Source: a virus. Taken from it: a DNA stretch of 64,000 nt. The translations under genes and the position numbers were made by a program. The stretch lies in the IMG/VR virus record IMGVR_UViG_3300042892_003562, positions 1 to 64,000 of that record; one strand, given 5' to 3'. The notes beneath the pieces were generated by a model. The model had not been told where the DNA came from, ran no database searches, and worked only from the letters and a program-made list of their open reading frames with translations. Positions 13,217 to 21,751 of this stretch are shown here, in pieces (within the stretch, counting starts at the first letter, position 1; each line of letters opens with the position of its first letter).

Positions 13217-14224
13217 ATGAGCGCAGGACTTACCGCCAGAGACAGACAAACCGGGCTTGAACAGGCATGGCATCGCGAGACGAACATCGTCGACGTCGTG
13301 ACCCGTGAGAATTCAATGCCTTACGAGATCATCGAAGCCCCCATCCAATACCGGGTGTTCGACAACATCGAGGGATTCCCCGTCGAACGGATCATCGAGG
13401 ACACCGAATATAAGCGGCTGATCGCCAGCGACGACTTCCAGCCGATTGGCGAGCCGTTCGCCAAGTCCTACTGCCCCGGTTCCATCGCCGGGTTCTGGGA
13501 AATCATCCGCAAGGGGATGGGAGACACGCCATATCAGGTGGCGAGCGCCGGAACCGTGGACGACCGTTGCAAGCTGTTCGCCTCCATCAAGGTGAACGAG
13601 GGCTTCCACGTCGGCGACCGCGAGTTCAAGGACTACATCACCCTCATCGACTCGTTCGACAAAACCACCTCGTTGCAAGCACGTTACAGCAACATCTGCG
13701 TGGTGTGTGCGAATACTTACGCGATGGTGATGAATTCGGGCAGCCAGCTCGGCAAGGCCAAGCACACCACCTTCATGGAGTTGAACGTCGAACGGCTGAT
13801 CGCCGCCATCGACGCCTTCGCGGGCACCAGCGCTTCCAACAAGGTGATGCTCCAGAAGGCCTACGAGACCCAGTGCAGCCGCGACGAGGCCCGCGCATGG
13901 GTGACAGGCATCGAGGGACGCAACGCCACCGCGTCCGGCCTGACCAACGGCATGTTGCAGAAGACCGCACGCATCATCGAGTTGTTCGACAACGGACGCG
14001 GCAACGAGGGACGCACCCGTCTGGACGCGTTCTCGGCCATGACCGACTTCCACAGCAACGAGTCGACCAACCGCAAGGAGGCCGGATCGCAGCGCTACAC
14101 CAGCGAGTGGGGGGCTTCGGCCCAGACCAAGAACCTCGTGGCCACCCGCTTCGAACAGGACTGGACGACCAACGTCCGCCGTGGAGAGGGACTGCTGGAC
14201 CGCAACCTCGCCCTCACCGCCTGA
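13217..14224 (+). CDS. DUF932 family protein
   Basis: The 335-residue product matches DUF932/phage-plasmid-like proteins (TIGR03299 type). It has an N-terminal WHRETNIVDVV...MPYEIIEAPIQYR region, a central ASIKVNEGFHVGDREFKDYITLIDSFDKTTSLQARYSNICVVCANT, and a C-terminal domain with FDNGRGNEGRTRLDAF and TEW-like segments. The family is widespread in phages and plasmids, is often expressed early, and its biochemical role is unsettled. Starts after a short A/C-rich leader (gaccaacacc). Confidence 0.85.
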   Translation: MSAGLTARDRQTGLEQAWHRETNIVDVVTRENSMPYEIIEAPIQYRVFDNIEGFPVERIIEDTEYKRLIASDDFQPIGEPFAKSYCPGSIAGFWEIIRKGMGDTPYQVASAGTVDDRCKLFASIKVNEGFHVGDREFKDYITLIDSFDKTTSLQARYSNICVVCANTYAMVMNSGSQLGKAKHTTFMELNVERLIAAIDAFAGTSASNKVMLQKAYETQCSRDEARAWVTGIEGRNATASGLTNGMLQKTARIIELFDNGRGNEGRTRLDAFSAMTDFHSNESTNRKEAGSQRYTSEWGASAQTKNLVATRFEQDWTTNVRRGEGLLDRNLALTA

Positions 14225-14228
14225 AGCC

Positions 14229-14429
14229 ATGAACCCCTCACTCATCGCGCTGGTCTTCATGGGAGACCCGACAGACAACTTCTTCATTGAAGACGCCCCG
14301 GAAGGTCCGCCCGAAAAATGGATTGGGCGTTTCGTCAACAGCGTCGAAGAGGTTGAATTTGTCGAAGTGTGGGAGTTAAAATCGCCATACGCCTACTGGT
14401 CCAACCCCAACTCCAACCCCGAATCATGA
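14229..14429 (+). CDS. Unknown small acidic protein (66 aa)
   Basis: MNPSLIALVFMGDPTDNFFIEDAPEG..., a hydrophobic start then an acidic body ending SNPNSNPES. ATG 14229 preferred over an ATG at 14181 inside DUF932. Function unknown. Confidence 0.55.
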   Translation: MNPSLIALVFMGDPTDNFFIEDAPEGPPEKWIGRFVNSVEEVEFVEVWELKSPYAYWSNPNSNPES

Positions 14430-14737
14430 CCACCAAGATCACCCTCTACAACAACTACGAGTCCCGCTTCAACGGTCTCCCTGAGTCCCTTCCCGAGCTC
14501 ATCCAACGCCTCACCGAAATGCTGGAGACCGTCCCCTCCGAGCTCCACGACGAGGTGGTGTTCGAGATGGTCACCGAATACGAATCCAACTCGGCGGACG
14601 TCGACATCTACTACTATCGGGAAGAAACCCCGGAAGAGGAGGCGAAACGTCTCAACGCTGAAGCCGCTGTCCTCCAAGCTCACAAAGAGCGGAAGCGCCG
14701 CGAATACGAAAAGCTCAAATCAGAATTCGAACCATGA
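14426..14737 (+). CDS. Unknown small protein (103 aa)
   Basis: ATG 14426 overlaps the prior stop. Begins with two short helices (LPELIQRLTEMLETVPSELHDEVVFEM), then an acidic strand (SADVDIYYYREET) and a highly charged C-terminal helix (EEEAKRLNAEAAVLQAHKERKRREYEKLKSEFEP). The Y-rich strand/helix pattern is seen in small phage proteins of unknown function. Confidence 0.6.
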   Translation: MTTKITLYNNYESRFNGLPESLPELIQRLTEMLETVPSELHDEVVFEMVTEYESNSADVDIYYYREETPEEEAKRLNAEAAVLQAHKERKRREYEKLKSEFEP

Positions 14738-14979
14738 AGAAATACGAAGCCGTCAGGCACGCCGAGGACTGCGTCACCCAGCTCTCCGACCGCAAGGAAG
14801 GGGGCTGGGGGTTCCGCTTCAGGGAGACGCCCGAGTCGCCGTGGCACACCTCTCCGGGGTTTCCACGGGTGGAGGCGCTGCAAGCCCGCAGGGTGCACCT
14901 GATCCGCCACGCGAGACGTCTCCTTGGAAAGCCCGAGGAGTATGAAGAACGAAAGAAAGACTGGACCTCCCACCTATGA
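14734..14979 (+). CDS. Unknown basic protein (81 aa)
   Basis: MKKYEAVRHAEDCVTQLSDRKEGGWGFRFRETPESPWHTS... has a Trp/Arg-rich middle and a basic C-terminal helix. It could be a small nucleic-acid-binding protein. Coupled to both neighbours by 4-nt overlaps. Confidence 0.55.
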   Translation: MKKYEAVRHAEDCVTQLSDRKEGGWGFRFRETPESPWHTSPGFPRVEALQARRVHLIRHARRLLGKPEEYEERKKDWTSHL

Positions 14980-15236
14980 ACACACCCCACACACCCGGAC
15001 CTTGGACGGTTGACGGACAATACATCCGGAGCAGCCAGTTCCACCTCGCCATCATGACACGTCCCGACTCGGGCATGATGGCGGAATGGAGAGCGAACCG
15101 AAACCTGATTGCAGCCGCACCTGATTTGCTGGAAGCGCTTCACAACCTCGTCGCCAGAGGCCTCATCAATCCCGACGGAGACCACTACGACGAAGCTATT
15201 GAAGCCCTCTCCAAAGCCACCGGACAAACTCCTTGA
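14976..15236 (+). CDS. Small conserved phage protein (HTPGPW...NLIAAAPDLLEAL family)
   Basis: The N-terminus TPHTPGPWTVDGQYIRSS and the segment ANRNLIAAAPDLLEALHNLVARG are the signature of a short phage/prophage family of unknown function. Length (86 aa) is normal for it. Last gene of this run before a 15-bp element. Confidence 0.8.
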   Translation: MNTPHTPGPWTVDGQYIRSSQFHLAIMTRPDSGMMAEWRANRNLIAAAPDLLEALHNLVARGLINPDGDHYDEAIEALSKATGQTP

Positions 15237-15249
15237 CACCTGTTCACAC

Positions 15250-15264
15250 TTTAGCCTGACTAAA
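15250..15264 (+). repeat. 15-bp start-associated element
   Basis: Exact TTTAGCCTGACTAAA, 5 nt before ATG 15270. Confidence 0.9.
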
Positions 15265-15269
15265 CACTC

Positions 15270-16418
15270 ATGACCACACCACACACCGTCTATTTTAACG
15301 AAGCCCCCGTCGACCAGTCCGACTACCCCGCCCTCGCCGAGAAGTTCAAAATCCCTTATGAAGTGGTGTTCCGCTGTGTCGAGGCGCTGGAGAAAACCGG
15401 GGAGGTGCCAATCATGGCGTTTTCCGGTCCAACCAGAGAGCGTGTGAGGGCCTTGGCGATGGCTTTGGGCACTGAGTCCCCGGAAGCCGCTCAGGACGCG
15501 CCACAGGAGCCAGCGGAAGCCCTTGCGGAGCCACCTGCGGAGATTGTCTACGACGCCAAAGACGAACCAACCGAATGGGAACGTGAATCCATTCACTCCC
15601 AGCATGTGAATTCCCCGCAGACAAAGGATTCCAGCGATGTTCAAACTAATTTCGTGACCAAAGACGACGAGTTTGACCCGGAGGAAACCACCGAGCGCGA
15701 CGAGATTGTCGAACACGCGGCCCACGGGCTGATGGAAGCGTTCTCCGACTCGGAAGGCTGCTTCATCATCTCCGACGACGGGTGCTGCCGGATCAATCCG
15801 GACAAGCCGCCGACGATTCAGCACTCGCTGGTCGTCGTTGCCAACGTCCTCAAGCTAAAAGACTTAGGGACCGTGGTGGACGACAAGAGCTCGTGGATGC
15901 TCGGCTCGATCATCTCCTCCTTGGAAGACTTCCACGGCGAGAACTTCTCCGTCTCCCAAGTGTGCGACTCCACCACCAAGGCCTACAACACGGTGGTCAC
16001 CGCCGTCGGCGTGTTCAACGCGTTCAAGCTGAAGCGCTACAAGCTGTCGTTCTCGTCGCACAAGGAGGCGCACTACGCCAAGATCCCGGACGCCCACAAG
16101 AAGCTCATCCTGCACAAGGCCGAAACCTACAAGGTGGGGCCGAAGTCGATCCGGGCGCTGTGCTCCATCGCCAAGACCATGGAGGACGACACCACCATCC
16201 GCAACATCCGCAGCCAGAAGCAGGCGCTCGACCTCATTGCCGCCTACAAGGAGGCCAAGGTCACCTACATCGTTTACGAGGAAGGCGAGTGGACGCGGGT
16301 GAACGGACTGGCCGGTGATCCGCCTGAAGGCAAGATTGTTTTGAACACCAAGGAGTGGACCGCGCAGGTCGGCAACCAAATCCTCCCCATCGCCAAGCGC
16401 AGCACCCTCAAGTCATGA
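15270..16418 (+). CDS. ParB-like/partition-type DNA-binding protein (382 aa)
   Basis: The N-terminal 120 residues are an acidic, low-complexity linker (AQDAPQEPAEALAEPPAEIV) after a short helical head. The segment about 200-295 (WMLGSIISSLEDFHGENFSV...YNTVVTAVGVFNAFKLKRYKLSFSSHKEAHYAKIPDAHKKLILHKAETYKVGPKSIRALC) follows the pattern of the phage ParB-like helical family in which LSFSHHxxVA and an LR-recognition helix are conserved. A C-terminal beta region ends the protein. A role in DNA organisation or transcription control is inferred. Confidence 0.55.
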   Translation: MTTPHTVYFNEAPVDQSDYPALAEKFKIPYEVVFRCVEALEKTGEVPIMAFSGPTRERVRALAMALGTESPEAAQDAPQEPAEALAEPPAEIVYDAKDEPTEWERESIHSQHVNSPQTKDSSDVQTNFVTKDDEFDPEETTERDEIVEHAAHGLMEAFSDSEGCFIISDDGCCRINPDKPPTIQHSLVVVANVLKLKDLGTVVDDKSSWMLGSIISSLEDFHGENFSVSQVCDSTTKAYNTVVTAVGVFNAFKLKRYKLSFSSHKEAHYAKIPDAHKKLILHKAETYKVGPKSIRALCSIAKTMEDDTTIRNIRSQKQALDLIAAYKEAKVTYIVYEEGEWTRVNGLAGDPPEGKIVLNTKEWTAQVGNQILPIAKRSTLKS

Positions 16419-16771
16419 TCGAACCCCTCATCCCCCCCGAGCGCGACCTCTCCGGACTGGTCAAATTCTTCAAGACCGCCAACGAGGTGACCGGGACCAT
16501 CCAGAAGGACATCAGCATCGCCCTGCTGAAAGACCCCGCCATGCAGAAGAAGCTCTCGAAGCAGCTGAAGATGTCGGAGAACGACGCACAACTGGAAACC
16601 GACAAGGTGGTGAGGGCGTTCATCGACGAGATGCCGAAAGCGACGATGAACGGCTACAACCTTGTCGGCAAGGTGTTCGCCATGCACGCCAACATCACCG
16701 GAGACCCGACGATGCACGACGTCTTCGACGAGGTGAACCGACAGGTGTTCGAAGAAATGGAAGACCACTGA
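16415..16771 (+). CDS. Unknown helical protein (118 aa)
   Basis: ATG 16415 (MIEPLIPPERDLSGLVKFF) overlaps the ParB-like gene stop. Almost entirely helical: ANEVTGTIQKDISIALLKD, KKLSKQLKMSENDAQLETDKVV, then DEVNRQVFEEMEDH. The coupling suggests a partner of the upstream DNA-binding protein. No family known. Confidence 0.6.
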   Translation: MIEPLIPPERDLSGLVKFFKTANEVTGTIQKDISIALLKDPAMQKKLSKQLKMSENDAQLETDKVVRAFIDEMPKATMNGYNLVGKVFAMHANITGDPTMHDVFDEVNRQVFEEMEDH

Positions 16772-16822
16772 ACAACCAGCTCACGGACGCCTAAGCGTTC
16801 CGTGCAGCTTCATGTTCTCAAC

Positions 16823-16837
16823 TTTAGCCTGACTAAA
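16823..16837 (+). repeat. 15-bp start-associated element
   Basis: Exact TTTAGCCTGACTAAA, 3 nt before ATG 16841. Confidence 0.9.
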
Positions 16838-16840
16838 CCT

Positions 16841-17191
16841 ATGGAAACCATCACTCCACTCACCGAATACACAAAGAACCAATACCGGTTCACCCTAATC
16901 CAGCGCAAGGCCAACTGCGCCATTTTCGCGGGAACCAAGCCCGGAGTCAGGGCCGTCAACTATGAGGTGGTCAGACTGCTTATCACCCCGTCAGGCTCCC
17001 GCGTCGTTCACGATCCCAAGACCAACACCGACACCCCAATCCACTGGGACGCCCATGAGCGCCTGCCGGGCGACCGCGAATGGGGAAAGCACGGCTTCAC
17101 CTGCACCACCCTCGAAGCCTCCATCGACAAACTCAACACCCTCACCCAATCAACACTCCCACATGAACCAACGCGACCAGCAATTCTTTGA
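16841..17191 (+). CDS. Unknown protein (116 aa)
   Basis: The start is ATG 16841, right after the 15-bp element; an in-frame ATG at 16802 would make the element coding. Beta-rich, with NYEVVRLLITPSGSRVVHDP and GDREWGKHGFTCTTLEASIDKL. The pattern resembles small phage proteins that report sequence or product forms, but no match is certain. Overlaps the primase-helicase start by 29 nt. Confidence 0.55.
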   Translation: METITPLTEYTKNQYRFTLIQRKANCAIFAGTKPGVRAVNYEVVRLLITPSGSRVVHDPKTNTDTPIHWDAHERLPGDREWGKHGFTCTTLEASIDKLNTLTQSTLPHEPTRPAIL

Positions 17192-19016
17192 CTTACAGGC
17201 CATCCGTGACGCCCTTGCAGGACGCATCGACGAATTCGTCCTCAACCTGTTCCCCGAAGCAAAACGGGAAAGCAGTTGTTACATGATCGGCGGCATCGAC
17301 GGCAGCAAGGGCCGCCGGATGATGGTGAGCACCCGCGCCAACAACCCCGGCTACTACCTCGATTTCTCCGACCCGTCGATCAAGGGCGGTCCTTGGCGGC
17401 TGGTGTCCCAAGTGAAAGGCATCACCCTCAAGGAAGGTATCGCGTGGCTGGCCAAGTTCTGCAACGTCCCTCCCATCCAGAGCTTCGGCACCATAAGCCA
17501 AGCCAAAGACCCGGAGGCGCTGGCCCGCACGATGAAGGAGCTTTCCGCCAAGTCCATTGAATATGCCAAGGCTCGCGGCATCACCGAAGACACCCTGCGC
17601 AAATACGGGGTGGCGTCCGACGTCCGCGACGGCGTCCTTTTCCCCTACTACGACGCCTTCGGCAACTTGGGAATGACCAAGCACTGGGGCCACAAGCTCA
17701 AAACGGACGGCAAGAAGGACACGTGGGTGAGCGCCGAGCCCGTCATCTCGATCTTCGGCAAGGACGTCTGCGACCCTGAGACCGGGCTGCAACGGCTCGT
17801 CATCTGCGAGGGCGAGTGGGACGCGATGGCGTGTTGGCAAGCTGGCATTCCAGCCGTGTCCATCCCGATGGGCGCGTCCAACATGAACTGGATTACGGAG
17901 GACTACCAATACCTGTCCCACTTCGACGAGATCGTGCTGTTGTTCGACAACGACGAGCCCGGCAAGAAGGGAGCCAAGGAGGCGTCCGCCCGTCTCGGGA
18001 CCGAACGCTGCCTGACCGTCCGCCTTCCCCTCAAGGACGCGAACGACATGCTCCGCGCCGGACGCGGGGCCGAAATCCTCAAGTGCATCGAGAGCACCAC
18101 GCGTGAGCCGATGGCGGAGATCGCCGATCCGGAGTCGATGAAGGAGACGGTGAGATCCTACATGAAGGGCGAACACCTGTCGGACGGCGACGCGTTCTTC
18201 CTGCCAAATTTCGACCTGACGTTCCGCAAGCACGAAATGACGCTGTGGTTCGGGTTCTCGTCTCATGGAAAGTCACAAGCCGTTCAGAACCAAGTGGCTT
18301 CGTTGATGAGCCAAGGGAAGGTGACGTGTGTCGCCTCGTTCGAGCAGCCGCCGGAAATGACCCTGTCCCAAATCCTCCTCAACTTCACCGCCTATCCCAA
18401 CCTTCCGTTCCACGAGGAGTTCGACCCGGCCTACGCCTACATGGCGAAGAACGTGTTCATGTATAAGGCGCGGAAGCGGGCCGACCCGAAGCACCTCATT
18501 CAAACCTTCATCCACGCGCACAAGCGCTATGGCATCGACACCTTCGTCATCGACAACGTCATGACCATGGACATCGACCGTGGCGACAACACCGCGCAGG
18601 CCGAAGCCGCCGACTTGGTGCGTGTCTTCGTGGCTGAATACCCGGTCCACGTCCACGTCGTCGCCCACCCGCGCAAACCCCCGGAAAACACCGGCAAGGT
18701 TCCGGGCATGGCGGAGATCCGTGGCGCGTCGGAATGGGGAGACATCCCGAACAACGTCATCGCCATCTGGCGCGACATGCCAAAGGCGGAGAAGATCGCG
18801 GAGATGGAGGACCAAGGGTCGGAGCAGTCGGAGATCGACCAGTTTTGGGCGTCCACTCCGTGCGGCAAGATTGTGGTCAGGAAACAACGGGCGACCGGCA
18901 ACCTGCCGATGGCGTCGTTCTACTTCCACAAGCCGACGATGCGCTTCATGAACCGAATCGGCAAACCGTCGCCGATGTTCTCCGAACAACCATGGGTCAC
19001 TCCTGATTCCAAATGA
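17163..19016 (+). CDS. Replicative primase-helicase (TOPRIM + DnaB/RecA-like ATPase)
   Basis: ATG 17163 gives 617 residues. The N-terminus (about 30-75) has a Gly/Tyr-rich segment in place of the usual zinc finger. TOPRIM: LVICEGEWDAMACWQAG (about 202-218, catalytic E) and IVLLFDNDEPGKKGAKEA (about 255-272, DxD). Helicase: Walker A GFSSHGKS (about 361-368), Walker B DTFVIDNVMTMD (about 459-470), then HVVAHPRKP and an RGASEWGDIPNNVIAIWRD sensor region. This is a T7 gp4-like organisation that primes and unwinds at the fork. No DNA polymerase is visible in the window. Confidence 0.92.
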   Translation: MNQRDQQFFDLQAIRDALAGRIDEFVLNLFPEAKRESSCYMIGGIDGSKGRRMMVSTRANNPGYYLDFSDPSIKGGPWRLVSQVKGITLKEGIAWLAKFCNVPPIQSFGTISQAKDPEALARTMKELSAKSIEYAKARGITEDTLRKYGVASDVRDGVLFPYYDAFGNLGMTKHWGHKLKTDGKKDTWVSAEPVISIFGKDVCDPETGLQRLVICEGEWDAMACWQAGIPAVSIPMGASNMNWITEDYQYLSHFDEIVLLFDNDEPGKKGAKEASARLGTERCLTVRLPLKDANDMLRAGRGAEILKCIESTTREPMAEIADPESMKETVRSYMKGEHLSDGDAFFLPNFDLTFRKHEMTLWFGFSSHGKSQAVQNQVASLMSQGKVTCVASFEQPPEMTLSQILLNFTAYPNLPFHEEFDPAYAYMAKNVFMYKARKRADPKHLIQTFIHAHKRYGIDTFVIDNVMTMDIDRGDNTAQAEAADLVRVFVAEYPVHVHVVAHPRKPPENTGKVPGMAEIRGASEWGDIPNNVIAIWRDMPKAEKIAEMEDQGSEQSEIDQFWASTPCGKIVVRKQRATGNLPMASFYFHKPTMRFMNRIGKPSPMFSEQPWVTPDSK

Positions 19017-19264
19017 AAACCATCGACCACGTCCGTCGGGTCCTCAGCGACCTGCAATATCAGTTCCCGAACGGGGACACCACCTTCAGCGCCTGCCGCA
19101 ACGGCTGCGGTGAAGGGGCTCGGGGCGGGCAGGAATGCCCCGACTGCCTGACTCTAAAGCTAGGGAAGGTGGTGGGAGAAGACCTCGCCCGCCGACACCT
19201 CGTGGCGATGAAGGTTTACAAGTCGCTCCACAACAAGATCATCGAAACCGCGCAATCCAAATGA
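19013..19264 (+). CDS. Small zinc-binding protein (83 aa)
   Basis: Contains CRNGCGEGARGGQECPDCL (about 28-46), a Cys4-type ribbon, followed by a helix (KVYKSLHNKIIETAQSK). It is coupled to the primase-helicase, which itself lacks an N-terminal zinc finger, so it might supply a template-reading zinc module in trans. That is an inference. Confidence 0.55.
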   Translation: MKTIDHVRRVLSDLQYQFPNGDTTFSACRNGCGEGARGGQECPDCLTLKLGKVVGEDLARRHLVAMKVYKSLHNKIIETAQSK

Positions 19265-19593
19265 CCGAACAAGAAGACGTCCTGCAAGAAGCCCTCCGCA
19301 TCACCAGCGGCGACCGGCAAAACCAATACGGCCCTCCGAACAAGGACTTCGCCCGCACCGCCAAGATGTGGACCGCGCTGAAAGGCGTCGAGTTCGAGGC
19401 GCGTGACGTGGCGCTATTCCTCATCTGCCTGAAGCTGTCCCGCGAGACCCACCAAAGGAAAAGGGACAACGCGGTGGACATCGCCGGATACGCCCGTTGC
19501 CTCCACTTGTGCAACGAGTCGGCTCGGGTGAACCGCTCCGAACAACTCCAATCCTTTATCGACTCCATGAAACTTGATCCAAACAAATTATGA
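19261..19593 (+). CDS. DUF6378-like protein (110 aa)
   Basis: ATG 19261 starts MTEQEDVLQEALRITSGDRQ. The pattern SGDRQNQYGPPNKDFARTAKMWTAL...DVALFLICLKLSRETHQRKRDNAVDIAGYARCL matches the short all-helical phage family annotated DUF6378, which resembles MazG-like folds (helical with acidic D/E positions). It may act on nucleotides; activity not demonstrated. Confidence 0.75.
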   Translation: MTEQEDVLQEALRITSGDRQNQYGPPNKDFARTAKMWTALKGVEFEARDVALFLICLKLSRETHQRKRDNAVDIAGYARCLHLCNESARVNRSEQLQSFIDSMKLDPNKL

Positions 19594-20087
19594 AATCAAA
19601 GACACACGCAATGGCGGAAGCCATCACCGCAGCCCTCGGCCCGATCTTCCACGCCAACCCCGACTACAAGACCATCACCGAAGCCATCGCGCTGACCGTG
19701 GCGCGTGTCGCTCAGTCCACCCCAGACAAGGGTAACGAGGAAGAAGAGCTTGAAATCATCATGCAAATCGCAGCCAATGCCCTCAACGTATTCCTCAATG
19801 AAGAGCAAACCATCCAAGAAACCAAAGCCAAGGTCTTGGCTAAAGGAATTGATGGATTTGCAGAGATGTATGGACCCGTCAACGGACTCGCCGCCATCAA
19901 CGGAGGCGTGTCACCCGAAGCCTGTGCGGAAGCCGAAGAGTTTGCTGGACAAGACCACTCCGAAGAAAGCTGGGCGAACAGTTCCATCCATCAAGAAATC
20001 GCCCGGTTTGAACAAGAGCATCCAGAGGTCAATAATGGATACGAGCCCGACCGCCACAACCCGGACGGAGCCAGAGCTTACCTATGA
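19590..20087 (+). CDS. Unknown protein (165 aa)
   Basis: Helical N-terminal half (AEAITAALGPIF, ITEAIALTVARVAQ, ELEIIMQIAANALNVFL) and an acidic Gly/Glu-rich C-terminus. No family recognised. The 3' end overlaps the following HNH-like gene by 53 nt. Confidence 0.6.
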   Translation: MKSKTHAMAEAITAALGPIFHANPDYKTITEAIALTVARVAQSTPDKGNEEEELEIIMQIAANALNVFLNEEQTIQETKAKVLAKGIDGFAEMYGPVNGLAAINGGVSPEACAEAEEFAGQDHSEESWANSSIHQEIARFEQEHPEVNNGYEPDRHNPDGARAYL

Positions 20088-20481
20088 GCGCCACGAGGCA
20101 CCAAGGAAGCGCCGCAGGCTGCCGACGGTCAGTGAGTCACGGAAAGCCCTCTCCGTGGCCTACAGGGCGTGCTACGAGGCTATACCGTCTCATCCTCAAT
20201 GCCCGAGATGCGGGCTATCGCTCCCTAAAGATCAGCTTGAACGCCACCACCCGGCAGGCAGACGCAAAGCCGCCTTCCTATTTACGGTTCAAACATGCTC
20301 TCCGTGCCACCAATGGACCCACGCCCACCCCAAGGACGCCGAAGCCGTCGGTCTCTTATTGTCCGGTCGCAACTCCAAAATCCTCACCCTTGCCGCAGCA
20401 ACTGAGCTGGTGGTAAGACAACGGTTTCCTGCCATGTATTCCATTGACATCCTGAAAGCCTTTAGCCTGACTAAACCATGA
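20035..20481 (+). CDS. HNH-like zinc protein (148 aa)
   Basis: ATG 20035 is the first start in frame that does not run far into the upstream gene. CPRCGLSLPKDQLERHHPAGR (about 62-82) and CSPCHQWTHAHP (about 95-106) form a two-part Cys/His site like the degenerate HNH proteins common in phages (HHPAGR as the HN core). The C-terminal residues FSLTKP are encoded by the 15-bp element and the stop overlaps the next ATG. Confidence 0.65.
   Translation: MDTSPTATTRTEPELTYERHEAPRKRRRLPTVSESRKALSVAYRACYEAIPSHPQCPRCGLSLPKDQLERHHPAGRRKAAFLFTVQTCSPCHQWTHAHPKDAEAVGLLLSGRNSKILTLAAATELVVRQRFPAMYSIDILKAFSLTKP
20461..20475 (+). repeat. 15-bp start-associated element
   Basis: Exact TTTAGCCTGACTAAA, 2 nt before ATG 20478, while also coding for FSLTK at the end of the HNH-like protein. 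Confidence 0.9.
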
Positions 20482-20780
20482 ACCACGAATCCATCAGCCT
20501 GCGAGTCAGCCACCTTGAGTTCCGCTGGTCCGACACCAACAAGAAATATGAGCTGCTGCGCTGGCACTCCCGTGACGAGGGCGGCGAGTTCTGCACCGTC
20601 ATAGCCTTCTTCCATTACCAGAACGAGGGGTTCGACATGCGCACCGTCGGACGGCGCTACGAGGAGGCGCTCCGCGAATGTCCGGACGCCGTCCAGATCA
20701 CCACCCGCTACGCCTTCGACTTCCTGCAAGCCCGCTTCAACGCGGAAGAGTCGCTCAAAGAACTTAAACCTTGGATGTGA
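20478..20780 (+). CDS. Unknown protein (100 aa)
   Basis: MNHESISLRVSHLEFRWSDTNKKYELLRWHSRDEG... begins with strands and ends in two helices (RRYEEALRECPDAVQITTRYAFDFLQARFNAEESLKEL). No family match. Ends TGATG onto the next gene. Confidence 0.6.
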   Translation: MNHESISLRVSHLEFRWSDTNKKYELLRWHSRDEGGEFCTVIAFFHYQNEGFDMRTVGRRYEEALRECPDAVQITTRYAFDFLQARFNAEESLKELKPWM

Positions 20781-20980
20781 TGAAATACGAAGGACCCCTC
20801 TACGGAAAGATCGGGAGACGCTACATCCCGCTCCGTCAAACCTCCGATGACGTGGACGCGATGGAACAGGCACTGGCTGCCGCCAAAGTGAAACATGAAT
20901 TGATGCAGGTAGAGTTAAAGCAGCTCCTCCACGACCTTCGATTCAACCCACTCCAACTCAAAACCCACCCCACTACATGA
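20780..20980 (+). CDS. Small coiled-coil protein (66 aa)
   Basis: ATG 20780 overlaps the previous stop by one base. MKYEGPLYGKIGRRYIPLRQTSDDVDAMEQALAAAKVKHELMQVELKQLLHDL: a short N-terminal strand pair and one long helix. Function unknown. Confidence 0.55.
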   Translation: MKYEGPLYGKIGRRYIPLRQTSDDVDAMEQALAAAKVKHELMQVELKQLLHDLRFNPLQLKTHPTT

Positions 20981-21243
20981 AACACCTCTTTATCGGCGGG
21001 CCGGTTGACGGCCAGCATTTCGAAACCCACGAAGCCCCCTACCACACGGTTGCCGTCGCTCCTTACCGCACCGTCACCTATGTCGATCCGCCTGATGAAA
21101 CGACGATCAGCGACTACGGCTACCACCGAGCCTACTACTTCGCCCACCGACTGCCGGGCAACGTGAAAGTTTACACACCGGAAGACTGGTCGATTGACCA
21201 AGCCATCGCAACCCTCATCCGCAGATACCCCACATCCTTATGA
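20977..21243 (+). CDS. Small conserved phage protein (GGPVDG family)
   Basis: The start KHLFIGGPVDGQHFE and the YGYHRAYYFAHRLPGNVKVY segment fit a common short phage/prophage family of unknown function with a conserved GGxxDG turn. Length (88 aa) is typical. Confidence 0.65.
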   Translation: MKHLFIGGPVDGQHFETHEAPYHTVAVAPYRTVTYVDPPDETTISDYGYHRAYYFAHRLPGNVKVYTPEDWSIDQAIATLIRRYPTSL

Positions 21244-21749
21244 AATCTCCTGAAAACTGGTATCATGAAATGATGAAACATGGTGAAAAGGTCATCACTT
21301 GGGGTGATTTCCAAGAACTTGTCGCTGAGATCCAGCGCGACGCCCTGTCCGACCCGATAGCTAAAACCACCGACCAGTTTAATTTTGAAATGAATCAGTC
21401 AATCGCCCGCAACGAGCGCATCCGGGCCGACCAGCTTCACGACGAGCTGATGAAAACACGAGCTAAGTGGCACGAAGCCCGCAAGCACCTCCGCGCCGCC
21501 AACAAGGGGGCCGAACGCAACGCGCAAGCCCTCGCCCTCGCCACGACACGCTATTGGGACTACCGCGACTCCGACCGGAACGAAAAGCAGCGCGACGAAT
21601 ACAAACACAAAACAGTCGTCTGGAACTGGCTGCTCATGTCGGACGACGAATACCGCCTGAAGTGCGGCGAGCTGTCGTCCCAAGACCTCCGCAACATCCG
21701 GGCCGTGCTCAAGGCCATGCTCGGAACCTCTCTCCTCAAACACCTGTAA
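21240..21749 (+). CDS. Unknown coiled-coil protein (169 aa)
   Basis: Mostly helical with many charged residues: DQFNFEMNQSIARNERIRADQLHDELMKTRAKWHEARKHLRAANKG..., then a shorter C-terminal helical bundle (LSSQDLRNIRAVLKAMLGTS). No catalytic motif. Starts with ATGA overlap and ends 2 nt before the MazG-like gene. Confidence 0.6.
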   Translation: MKSPENWYHEMMKHGEKVITWGDFQELVAEIQRDALSDPIAKTTDQFNFEMNQSIARNERIRADQLHDELMKTRAKWHEARKHLRAANKGAERNAQALALATTRYWDYRDSDRNEKQRDEYKHKTVVWNWLLMSDDEYRLKCGELSSQDLRNIRAVLKAMLGTSLLKHL

Positions 21750-21751
21750 CC

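Noticed and set aside
13313-14338. 341-codon - strand ORF opposite DUF932
   Set aside because: The + strand frame has a recognisable family; the opposite frame is compositionally a shadow.
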